Shown: piece after piece, positions 27,201-38,100 of the stretch
Layout: each line of letters begins with the position of its first letter
Numbering within the stretch: position 1 is the first letter of the stretch
From: Sepioteuthis lessoniana
Taxonomy: Eukaryota > Mollusca > Cephalopoda > Myopsida > Loliginidae
Assembly: GCA_963585895.1 (NCBI GenBank)
Contig: OY757939.1
Span: forward strand, 29,653,731-29,717,730
Direction of reading: 5' to 3'
Length of the DNA: 64,000 bases
Notes under the pieces: generated by a model
What the model was told of the DNA's origin: nothing
The model's input: only the letters and a program-made list of their open reading frames with translations
The model's database searches: none
Program-made: the position numbers and the translations under genes

Positions 27201-30200
27201 TGATTGTTCAAGTAGTGTTTCTAGTATAAATCTCAGTGTTTTTAAAAGTTCTTATTCATGTTAACGTATATATCGTGAGCAGATACATATGTTTATGTCA
27301 AAAAGTATATTTGCAATGTTATTTTACTAAACTGACATACCCGTTTATAACTTTGAATTTTCACTAAATCACGTATGAAAATATAGCGTAAATGACTATT
27401 TCTTAACAAAGTTTTACTTAGTTTATATGCTATAATCTTCAGCGTTTTATCCCGTGCTTTTAGTAAAGCTAAATTAATATATCGTTTGCCCGTGCATATA
27501 ATTAAAAAAAAATTGAGATTTTCAATGTCATTGGACCAAAAACGATTACTTTTCCTAGATTGGTCTGTTAGTTTGATAGTGCAAATGATTAGTTTTACAT
27601 GGTTGTTATTTAGTATAAATTTCAGTGTTTTTTTTAAGTTGTTATTTATGTTAACGTATATATCGTGTGCAGATACATATGTTAATGTCAAAAAGTATAT
27701 TTGCAATGTTATTTTACTAAATTGACATACCCGTTGATTACTTTGAATTTTCATTAAACTACATATGAAAATTGGGCTAAAATGATTACATTTAACAGTG
27801 TTTTACTTTGTTTACATACTATAATCTTCAGCTTTAAATCCCGTGCTTTCAGTAAAGCTAACTGTTAGCCCGTGCTTATAATTTCAAAATAAATTAGATT
27901 TTCAATGTAATTTGAGCAAAAACGATTACTTTTCCCTGATTTCTCTGTAAGTTTGATAGTGTAAATGATTAATTTTTCATGATTGTTCAAGTAGTGTTTC
28001 TAGTATAAATCTCAATGTTTTTAAAAGTTCTTATTCATGTTAACGTATATATCGTGAGCAGATACATATGTTTATGTCAAAAAGTATATTTGCAATGTTA
28101 TTTTACTAAACTGACATACCCGTTTATAACTTTGAATTTTCACTAAATCACGTATGAAAATAAAGCGTAAATGACTATTTCTTAACAAAGTTTTACTTAG
28201 TTTATATGCTATAATCTTCAGCGTTTTATCCGGTGCTTTTAGTAAAGCTAAATTAAAATATCGTTTGCCAGTGCATATAATTACAAAAAAATTGAGATTT
28301 TCAATGTCATTTGACCAAAAACGATTACTTTTCCTAGATTTGTCTGTAAGTTTGATAGTGCAAATGATTAGTTTTTCATGGTTGTTTTTAGTATAAATTT
28401 CAGTGTTTTTTTTTAAGTTGTTATTTATGTTAACGTATATATCGTGTGCAGATACATATGTTAATGTCAAAAAGTATATTTGCCATGATATTTTACTAAA
28501 TTGACATACCCGTTGATTGCTTTGAATTTTCATTAAACTACATATAAAAATTGGGCTAAAATGATTACTTTTAACAGTGTTTTACTTTGTTTACATACTA
28601 TAATCTTCAGCTTTAAATCCCGTGCCTTCAGTAAAGCTAAATGTTAGCCCGTGCTTATAATTTCAAAATAATTGAGATTTTCAATGTAATTTGAGCAAAA
28701 ACGATTACTTTTCCCTGATTTCTCTGTAAGTTTGATAGTGTAAATGATTAGTTTTTCATGATTGTTCAAGTAGTGTTTCTAGTATAAATCTCAGTGTTTT
28801 TAAAAGTTGTTATTCATGTTAACGTATATATCGTGAGCAGATACATATGTTTATGTCAAAAAGTATATTTGCAATGTTATTTTACTAAACTGACATACAC
28901 GTTTATAACTTTGAATTTTCACTAAATCACGTATGAAAATAAAGCGAAAATGACTATTTCTTAACAAAGTTTTACTTAGTTGATATGCTATAATCTTCAG
29001 CGTTTTATCCCGTGCTTTTAGTAAAGCTAAATTAATATATCGTTTGCCCGTGCATATAATTACAAAAAAATTGAGATTTTCAATGTCATTTGACCAAAAA
29101 CGATTACTTTTCCTAGATTTGTCTGTTAGTTTGATAGTGCAAATGATTAGTTTTTCATGGTTGTTATTTAGTATAAATTTCAGTGTTTTTTTTAAATTGT
29201 TATTTATGTTAACGTATATATCGTGTGCAGATACATATGTTAATGTCAAAAAGTATATTTGCAATGTTATTTTACTAAATTGACATACCCGTTGATTACT
29301 TTGAATTTTCATTAAACTACATATGAAAATTGGGCTAAAATGATTACATTTAACAGTGTTTTACTTTGTTTACATACTATAATCTTCAGCTTTAAATCCC
29401 GTGCTTTCAGTAAAGCTAACTGTTAGCCCGTGCTTATAATTTCAAAATAATTTAGATTTTCAATGTAATTTGAGCAAAAACGATTACTTTTCCCTGATTT
29501 CTCTGTAAGTTTGATAGTGTAAATGATTAGTTTTTCATGATTGTTTACGTAGTGTTTCTAGTATAAATCTCAGTGTTTTTAAAAGTTGTTATTCATGTTA
29601 ACGTATATATCGTGAGCAGATACATATGTTTATGTCAAAAAGTATATTTGCAATGTTATTTTACTAAACTGACATACCCGTTTATAACTTTGAATTTTCA
29701 CTAAATCACGTATGAAAATAAAGCGTAAATGACTATTTCTTAACAATGTTTTACTTAGTTTATATGCTATAATCTTCAGCGTTTTATCCGGTGCTTTTAG
29801 TAAAGCTAAATTAATATATCGTTTGCCCGTGCATATAATTACAAAAAAATTGAGATTTTCAATGTCATTTGACCAAAAACGATTACTTTTCCTAGATTGG
29901 TCTGTTAGTTTGATAGTGCAAATGATTAGTTTTTCATGGTTGTTATTTAGTATAAATTTCAGTGTTTTTTTTAAGTTGTTATTTATGTTAACGTATATAT
30001 CGTGTGCAGATACATATGTTAATGTCAAAAAGTATATTTGCAATGTTATTTTACTAAATTGACATACCCGTTGATTACTTTGAATTTTCATTAAACTACA
30101 TATGAAAATTGGGCTAAAATGATTACATTTAACAGTGTTTTACTTTGTTTACATACTATAATCTTCAGCTTTAAATCCCGTGCTTTCAGTAAAGCTAACT

Positions 30201-31266
30201 GTTAGCCCGTGCTTATAATTTCAAAATAAATTAGATTTTCAATGTAATGTGAGCAAAAACGATTACTTTTCCCTGATTTCTCTGTAAGTTTGATAGTGTG
30301 TATGATTAATTTTTCATGATTGTTCAAGTAGTGTTTCTAGTATAAATCTCAGTGTTTTTAAAAGTTCTTATTCATGTTAACGTATATATCGTGAGCAGAT
30401 ACATATGTTTATGTCAAAAAGTATATTTGCAATGTTATTTTACTAAACTGACATACCCGTTTATAACTTTGAATTTTCACTAAATCACGTATGAAAATAT
30501 AGCGTAAATGACTATTTCTTAACAAAGTTTTACTTAGTTTATATGCTATAATCTTCAGCGTTTTATCCCGTGCTTTTAGTAAAGCTAAATTAATATATCG
30601 TTTGCCCGTGCATATAATTAAAAAAAAATTGAGATTTTCAATGTCATTGGACCAAAAACGATTACTTTTCCTAGATTGGTCTGTTAGTTTGATAGTGCAA
30701 ATGATTAGTTTTACATGGTTGTTATTTAGTATAAATTTCAGTGTTTTTTTTAAGTTGTTATTTATGTTAACGTATATATCGTGTGCAGATACATATGTTA
30801 ATGTCAAAAAGTATATTTGCAATGTTATTTTACTAAATTGACATACCCGTTGGTTACTTTGAATTTTCATTAAACTACATATAAAAATTGGGCTAAAATG
30901 ATTACATTTAACAGTGTTTTACCTTGTTTACATACTATAATCTTCAGCTTTAAATCCCGTGCTTTCAGTAAAGCTAACTGTTAGCCCGTGCTTATAATTT
31001 CAAAATAATTTAGATTTTCAATGTAATTTGTGCAAAAACGATTACTTTTCCCTGATTTCTCTGTAAGTTTGATAGTGTAAATGATTAGTTTTTCATGATT
31101 GTTTACGTAGTGTTTCTAGTATAAATCTCAGTGTTTTTAAAAGTTCTTATTCATGTTAACGTATATATCGTGAGCAGATACATATGTTTATGTCAAAAAG
31201 TATATTTGCAATGTTATTTTACTAAACTGACATACCCGTTTATGACTTTGAATTTTCACTAAATCA

Positions 31267-34200
31267 CGTATGAAAATAAAGCGTAAATGACTATTTCTTA
31301 ACAATGTTTTACTTAGTTTATATGCTATAATCTTCAGCGTTTTATCCCGTGCTTTTAGTAAAGCTAAATTAATATATCGTTTGCCCGTGCATATAATTAC
31401 AAAAAAATTGAGATTTTCAATGTCATTTGACCAAAAACGATTACTTTTCCTAGATTTGTCTGTAAGTTTTATAGTGCAAATGATTAGTTTTTCATGGTTG
31501 TTTTTAGTATAAATTTCAGTGTTTTTTTTAAGTTGTTATTTATGTTAACGTATATATCGTGTGCAGATACATATGTTAATGTCAAAAAGTATATTTGCAA
31601 TGTTATTTTACTAAATTGACATACCCTTTGATTACTTTGAATTTTCATTAAACTACATATGAAAATTGGGCTAAAATGATTACTTTAACAGTGTTTTACT
31701 TTTTTTACATACTATAATCTTCAGCTTTAAATCCCGTGCTTTCAGTAAAGCTAACTGTTAGCCCGTGCTTATAATTTCAAAATAAATTAGATTCTCAATG
31801 TAATTTGAGCAAAAACGATTACTTTTCCCTGATTTCTCTGTAAGTTTGATAGTGTAAATGATTAATTTTTCATGATTGTTCAAGTAGTGTTTCTAGTATA
31901 AATCTCAGTGTTTTTAAAAGTTCTTATTCATGTTAACGTATATATCGTGAGCAGATACATATGTTTATGTCAAAAAGTATATTTGCAATGTTATTTTACT
32001 AAACTGACATACCCGTTTATAACTTTGAATTTTCACTAAATCACGTATGAAAATAAAGCGTAAATGACTATTTCTTAACAAAGTTTTACTTAGTTTATAT
32101 GCTATAATCTTCAGCGTTTTATCCGGTGCTTTTAGTAAAGCTAAATTAAAATATCGTTTGCCAGTGCATATAATTACAAAAAAATTGAGATTTTCAATGT
32201 CATTTGACCAAAAACGATTACTTTTCCTAGATTTGTCTGTAAGTTTGATAGTGCAAATGATTAGTTTTTCATGGTTGTTTTTAGTATAAATTTCAGTGTT
32301 TTTTTTTAAGTTGTTATTTATGTTAACGTATATATCGTGTGCAGATACATATGTTAATGTCAAAAAGTATATTTGCAATGTTATTTTACTAAATTGACAT
32401 ACCCGTTGATTACTTTGAATTTTCATTAAACTACATATGAAAATTGGGCTAAAATGATTACATTTAACAGTGTTTTACTTTGTTTACATACTATAATCTT
32501 CAGCTTTAAATCCCGTGCTTTCAGTAAAGCTAACTGTTAGCCCGTGCTTATAATTTCAAAATAATTTAGATTTTCAATGTAATTTGAGCAAAAACGATTA
32601 CTTTTCCCTGATTTCTCTGTAAGTTTGATAGTGTAAATGATTAGTTTTTCATGATTGTTCAAGTAGTGTTTCTAGTATAAATCTCAGTGTTTTTAAAAGT
32701 TGTTATTCATGTTAACGTATATATCGTGAGCAGATACATATGTTTATGTCAAAAAGTATATTTGCAATGTTATTTTACTAAACTGACATACCCGTTTATA
32801 ACTTTGAATTTTCACTAAATCACGTATGAAAATAAAGCGTAAATGACTATTTCTTAACAATGTTTTACTTAGTTTATATGCTATAATCTTCAGCGTTTTA
32901 TCCGGTGCTTTTAGTAAAGCTAAATTAATATATCGTTTGCCCGTGCATATAATTACAAAAAAATTGAGATTTTCAATGTCATTTGACCAAAAACGATTAC
33001 TTTTCCTAGATTGGTCTGTTAGTTTGATAGTGCAAATGATTAGTTTTTCATGGTTGTTATTTAGTATAAATTTCAGTGTTTTTTTTAAGTTGTTATTTAT
33101 GTTAACGTATATATCGTGTGCAGATACATATGTTAATGTCAAAAAGTATATTTGCAATGTTATTTTACTAAATTGACATACCCGTTGATTACTTTGAATT
33201 TTCATTAAACTACATATGAAAATTGGGCTAAAATGATTACATTTAACAGTGTTTTACTTTGTTTACATACTATAATCTTCAGCTTTAAATCCCGTGCTTT
33301 CAGTAAAGCTAACTGTTAGCCCGTGCTTATAATTTCAAAATAAATTAGATTTTCAATGTAATGTGAGCAAAAACGATTACTTTTCCCTGATTTCTCTGTA
33401 AGTTTGATAGTGTGTATGATTAATTTTTCATGATTGTTCAAGTAGTGTTTCTAGTATAAATCTCAGTGTTTTTAAAAGTTCTTATTCATGTTAACGTATA
33501 TATCGTGAGCAGATACATATGTTTATGTCAAAAAGTATATTTGCAATGTTATTTTACTAAACTGACATACCCGTTTATAACTTTGAATTTTCACTAAATC
33601 ACGTATGAAAATATAGCGTAAATGACTATTTCTTAACAAAGTTTTACTTAGTTTATATGCTATAATCTTCAGCGTTTTATCCCGTGCTTTTAGTAAAGCT
33701 AAATTAATATATCGTTTGCCCGTGCATATAATTAAAAAAAAATTGAGATTTTCAATGTCATTGGACCAAAAACGATTACTTTTCCTAGATTGGTCTGTTA
33801 GTTTGATAGTGCAAATGATTAGTTTTACATGGTTGTTATTTAGTATAAATTTCAGTGTTTTTTTTAAGTTGTTATTTATGTTAACGTATATATCGTGTGC
33901 AGATACATATGTTAATGTCAAAAAGTATATTTGCAATGTTATTTTACTAAATTGACATACCCGTTGATTACTTTGAATTTTCATTAAACTACATATGAAA
34001 ATTGGGCTAAAATGATTACATTTAACAGTGTTTTACTTTGTTTACATACTATAATCTTCAGCTTTAAATCCCGTGCTTTCAGTAAAGCTAACTGTTAGCC
34101 CGTGCTTATAATTTCAAAATAATTTAGATTTTCAATGTAATTTGTGCAAAAACGATTACTTTTCCCTGATTTCTCTGTAAGTTTGATAGTGTAAATGATT

Positions 34201-34380
34201 AGTTTTTCATGATTGTTTACGTAGTGTTTCTAGTATAAATCTCAGTGTTTTTAAAAGTTCTTATTCATGTTAACGTATATATCGTGAGCAGATACATATG
34301 TTTATGTCAAAAAGTATATTTGCAATGTTATTTTACTAAACTGACATACCCGTTTATAACTTTGAATTTTCACTAAATCA
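31267..34380. repeat. Four-dimer block U-P-Q-R, second copy (3114 bp)
   Basis: This is the partner of 21143-24256, with U starting at 31267, P at 32044, Q at 32823 and R at 33602. The copies diverge after R: the first is followed by a P'-like unit, the second by a near-consensus unit at 34381 whose preceding B carries aatttgtgcaaaaacg (34139). That variant is also in the B before 31267 (near 31024), so both ends of the second block touch related sequence. This suggests where exchange took place. Confidence 0.85.
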
Positions 34381-34425
34381 CGTATGAAAATAAAGCGAAA
34401 ATGACTATTTCTTAACAATGTTTTA
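34381..34425 (+). other. Phased A/T tracts at the monomer start
   Basis: Runs of three or four A or T fall at offsets about 7, 18, 28 and 41 of the A monomer. The B monomer has similarly spaced runs at about 7, 18, 29 and 40. The spacing of 10-12 bases is close to one helical turn, the arrangement known to give intrinsic curvature. Curved DNA is common in satellites. The spacing is seen directly; curvature is inferred. Confidence 0.45.
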
Positions 34426-34464
34426 CTTAGTTTATATGCTATAATCTTCAGCGTTTTATCCCGT

Positions 34465-34478
34465 GCTTTTAGTAAAGC
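34465..34478 (+). repeat. Short dyad GCTTT-TAGT-AAAGC (A type)
   Basis: A perfect 5-bp stem with a 4-base loop occurs at the equivalent position of both monomer types; the B copy in the same dimer is 34853-34866 with loop CAGT. Some right-hand B units read gctttaataaagc, which keeps the stem with a 3-base loop. Others break the stem (gccttcagtaaagc in many B copies after 46 kb, gcttttagtacagc in many A copies), so it is not strictly maintained. A stem this short is not strong evidence of a functional structure. Confidence 0.5.
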
Positions 34479-34635
34479 TAAATTAATATATCGTTTGCCC
34501 GTGCATATAATTACAAAAAAATTGAGATTTTCAATGTCATTTGACCAAAAACGATTACTTTTCCTAGATTTGTCTGTAAGTTTGATAGTGCAAATGATTA
34601 GTTTTTCATGGTTGTTTTTAGTATAAATTTCAGTG

Positions 34636-34643
34636 TTTTTTTT
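34636..34643 (+). repeat. Length-variable poly-T tract of the A monomer
   Basis: Between cagtg and aagttg the A monomer carries a T run that is usually 8 long but varies from unit to unit. Many units have 9. Several left-hand units have longer runs or have lost the following aag (for example near 3560, 5100, 8190 and 10527), and some are interrupted by C (ttctttaag near 4330 and 8975). This tract accounts for some of the 1-3 base differences in unit length and is a likely site of both replication slippage and sequencing error. Confidence 0.85.
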
Positions 34644-34657
34644 AAGTTGTTATTTAT

Positions 34658-34743
34658 GTTAACGTATATATCGTGTGCAGATACATATGTTAATGTCAAA
34701 AAGTATATTTGCAATGTTATTTTACTAAATTGACATACCCGTT
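34658..34743 (+). repeat. 86-bp conserved core of the monomer (A copy)
   Basis: This segment starts at gttaacgtatatatcgtg and ends at tgacatacccgtt. Consensus A and consensus B differ at only 3 of its 86 positions, whereas the monomers as a whole differ at roughly one in five. It contains a GTTAAC palindrome, an alternating TATATA stretch and the 8-bp palindrome ACATATGT. The B counterpart in the same dimer is at 35046-35131. Such a low-divergence island inside a satellite monomer is what a protein-binding or otherwise constrained segment would look like, but recent conversion between A and B could produce the same pattern. No CENP-B-box-like match (nTTCGnnnnAnnCGGGn) was seen on either strand. 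Confidence 0.7.
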
Positions 34744-34769
34744 GATTACTTTGAATTTTCATTAAACTA

Positions 34770-35157
34770 CATATGAAAATTGGGCTAAAATGATTACATT
34801 TAACAGTGTTTTACTTTGTTTACATACTATAATCTTCAGCTTTAAATCCCGTGCTTTCAGTAAAGCTAACTGTTAGCCCGTGCTTATAATTTCAAAATAA
34901 TTGAGAGTTTCAATGTAATTTGATCAAAAACGATTACTTTTCCCTGATTTCTCTGTAAGTTTGATAGTGTAAATGATTAGTTTTTCATGATTGTTCAAGT
35001 AGTGTTTCTAGTATAAATCTCAGTGTTTTAAAAGTTGTTATTCATGTTAACGTATATATCGTGAGCAGATATATATGTTTATGTCAAAAAGTATATTTGC
35101 AATGTTATTTTACTAAACTGACATACCCGTTTATAACTTTGAATTTTCACTAAATCA
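34770..35157 (+). repeat. Representative B monomer (388 bp)
   Basis: This is the B partner of the dimer that starts at 34381. It begins catatgaaaattgggc and carries the same ordered landmarks as A: phased A/T tracts, actataatcttcag, the dyad gcttt-cagt-aaagc, two CCCGTGCTT boxes about 29 bp apart, ccctgatttctctg, the B-specific gattgttcaag or gattgtttacg segment, and the 86-bp core with gtgagcag where A has gtgtgcag. This copy has a few private changes, such as ttgagagttt and gatatatatg in the core. A hand count of the B consensus gives about 53 C, 54 G and 7 CpG in 389 bases, that is about 27% GC with no CpG depletion. Confidence 0.94.
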
Positions 35158-38100
35158 CGTATGAAAATAAAGCGAAAATGACTATTTCTTAACAATGTTT
35201 TACTTAGTTTATATGCTATAATCTTCAGCGTTTTATCCCGTGCTTTTAGTAAAGCTAAATTAATATATCGTTTGCCCGTGCATATAATTACAAAAAAATT
35301 GAGATTTTCAATGTCATTTGACCAAAAACGATTACTTTTCCTAGATTTGTCTGTTAGTTTGATAGTGCAAATGATTAGTTTTTCATGGTTGTTATTTAGT
35401 ATAAATTTCAGTGTTTTTTTTAAGTTGTTATTTAAGTTAACGTATATATCGTGTGCAGATACATATGTTAATGTCAAAAAGTATATTTGCCATGATATTT
35501 TACTAAATTGACATACCCGTTGAATGCTTTGAATTTTCAATAACTACATATGAAAATTGGGCTAAAATGATTACTTTTAACAGTGTTTTACTTTGTTTAC
35601 ATACTATAATCTTCAGCTTTAAATCCCGTGCTTTCAGTAAAGCTAACTGTTAGCCCGTGCTTATAATTTCAAAATAATTTAGATTTTCAATGTAATTTGA
35701 GCAAAAACGATTACTTTTCCCTGATTTCTCTGTAAGTTTGATAGTGTAAATGATTAGTTTTTCATGATTGTTTACGTAGTGTTTCTAGTATAAATCTCAG
35801 TGTTTTTAAAAGTTGTTATTCATGTTAACGTATATATCGTGAGCAGATACATATGTTTATGTCAAAAAGTATATTTGCAATGTTATTTTACTAAACTGAC
35901 ATACCCGTTTATAACTTTGAATTTTCACTAAATCACGTATGAAAATAAAGCGTAAATGACTATTTCTTAACAATGTTTTACTTAGTTTATATGCTATAAT
36001 CTTCAGCGTTTTATCCCGTGCTTTTAGTAAAGCTAAATTAAAATATCGTTTGCCCGTGCATATAATTACAAAAAAATTGAGATTTTCAATGTCATTTGAC
36101 CAAAAACGATTACTTTTCCTAGATTTGTCTGTAAGTTTTATAGTGCAAATGATTAGTTTTTCATGGTTGTTATTTAGTATAAATTTCAGTGTTTTTTTTA
36201 AGTTGTTATTTATGTTAACGTATATATCGTGTGCAGATACATATGTTAATGTCAAAAAGTATATATGCAATGTTATTTTACTAAATTGACATACCCGTTG
36301 ATTACTTTGAATTTTCACTAAACTACATATGAAAATTGGGCTAAAATGATTACTTTTAACTGTGTTTTACTTTGTTTACATACTATAATCTTCAGCTTTA
36401 AATCCCGTGCTTTCAGTAAAGATAACTGTTAGCACGTGCTTATAATTTCAAAATAATTTAGATTTTCAATGTAATTTGAGCAAAAACGATTACTTTTCCC
36501 TGATTTCTCTGTAAGTTTGATAGTGTAAATGATTAGTTTTTCATGATTGTTCAAGTAGTGTTTCTAGTATAAATCTCAGTGTTTTTAAAAGTTGTTATTC
36601 ATGTTAACGTATATATCGTGAGCAGATACATATGTTTATGTCAAAAAGTATATTTGCAATGTTATTTTACTAAACTGACATACCCGTTTATAACTTTGAA
36701 TTTTCACTAAATCACGTATGAAAATAAAGCGTAAATGACTATTTCTTAACAATGTTTTACTTAGTTTATATGCTATAATCTTCAGCGTTTTATCCGGTGC
36801 TTTTAGTAAAGCTAAATTAAAATATCGTTTGCCCGTGCATATAATTACAAAAAAATTGAGATTTTCAATGTCATTTGACCAAAAACGATTACTTTTCCTA
36901 GATTTGTCTGTTAGTTTGATAGTGCAAATGATTAGTTTTTCATGGTAGTTATTTAGTATAAATTTCAGTGTTTTTTTTAAGTTGTTATTTAAGTTAACGT
37001 ATATATCGTGTGCAGATACATATGTTAATGTCAAAAAGTATATTTGCCATGATATTTTACTAAATTGACATACCCGTTGAATGCTTTGAATTTTCAATAA
37101 CTACATATGAAAATTGGGCTAAAATGATTACTTTTAACAGTGTTTTACTTTGTTTACATACTATAATCTTCAGCTTTAAATCCCGTGCTTTCAGTAAAGC
37201 TAACTGTTAGCCCGTGCTTATAATTTCAAAATAATTTAGATTTTCAATGTAATTTGAGCAAAAACGATTACTTTTCCCTGATTTCTCTGTAAGTTTGATA
37301 GTGTAAATGATTAGTTTTTCATGATTGTTTACGTAGTGTTTCTAGTATAAATCTCAGTGTTTTTAAAAGTTGTTATTCATGTTAACGTATATATCGTGAG
37401 CAGATACATATGTTTATGTCAAAAAGTATATTTGCAATGTTATTTTACTAAACTGACATACCCGTTTATAACTTTGAATTTTCACTAAATCACGTATGAA
37501 AATAAAGCGTAAATGACTATTTCTTAACAATGTTTTACTTAGTTTATATGCTATAATCTTCAGCGTTTTATCCCGTGCTTTTAGTAAAGCTAAATTAATA
37601 TATCGTTTGCCCGTGCATATAATTACAAAAAAATTGAGATTTTCAATGTCATTTGACCAAAAACGATTACTTTTCCTAGATTTGTCTGTAAGTTTTATAG
37701 TGCAAATGATTAGTTTTTCATGGTTGTTATTTAGTATAAATTTCAGTGTTTTTTTTAAGTTGTTATTTATGTTAACGTATATATCGTGTGCAGATACATA
37801 TGTTAATGTCAAAAAGTATATATGCAATGTTATTTTACTAAATTGACATACCCGTTGATTACTTTGAATTTTCACTAAACTACATATGAAAATTGGGCTA
37901 AAATGATTACTTTTAACTGTGTTTTACTTTGTTTACATACTATAATCTTCAGCTTTAAATCCCGTGCTTTCAGTAAAGATAACTGTTAGCACGTGCTTAT
38001 AATTTCAAAATAATTTAGATTTTCAATGTAATTTGAGCAAAAACGATTACTTTTCCCTGATTTCTCTGTAAGTTTGATAGTGTAAATGATTAGTTTTTCA

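Larger units (their letters stand above)
21143..34380. repeat. Homogenised mosaic of multi-dimer higher-order repeats
   Basis: Dimer starts: 21143, 21920, 22699, 23478, 24257, 25035, 25814, 26593, 27372, 28151, 28930, 29709, 30488, 31267, 32044, 32823, 33602. Diagnostic variants define types. U has ttttatagtg and accctttgatt; P has ccggtgc and tgccagtgc; Q has ccggtgc and gattggtctg; R has aaaatatagcg, cattggacc and ttttacatgg. P' resembles P but has tttgccatgatatttt; S and T are single types. The order is U P Q R P' S P Q R P' T Q R U P Q R. The Q-R pair recurs at 3894, 3116 and 3114 bp. This is repeated exchange of three-to-five-dimer blocks, the classic route to higher-order repeats. No non-satellite sequence is present. 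Confidence 0.85.
34381..34769 (+). repeat. Representative A monomer (389 bp)
   Basis: This copy is close to the A consensus and serves as the type example. In order it holds: phased A/T tracts at offsets about 7-44; the shared block ctataatcttcag near offset 60-71; a small dyad gcttt-tagt-aaagc at 85-98; two CCCGTGC boxes near 80 and 118; a poly-A run of seven before ttgagatttt; an 8-base poly-T run at about 256-263; and the 86-bp conserved core from offset 278. A differs from B most in its first 130 bases, in tcctagatttgtctg (B has ccctgatttctctg), and in lacking the roughly 10 bases gtttacgtag that B has before the poly-T/tcag region. Strand is given in the orientation of the window and is arbitrary. 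Confidence 0.95.

Noticed and set aside
34381-34769. Promoter or transcription start from TATA-like and CTATAAT motifs
   Set aside because: Such strings are expected by chance in 73% AT sequence, and there is no downstream gene.
34381-35157. CENP-B box (nTTCGnnnnAnnCGGGn)
   Set aside because: CCCG occurs several times per dimer, but none of the copies examined has TTCG/CGAA at the required spacing. The closest, cccgtgctttaataaagcgaa, has the wrong spacing.
34381-35157. Primate alpha satellite or a plant 170-180-bp centromere repeat
   Set aside because: The monomer length (389 bp, or about 195 bp if split) and the sequence do not fit those families.
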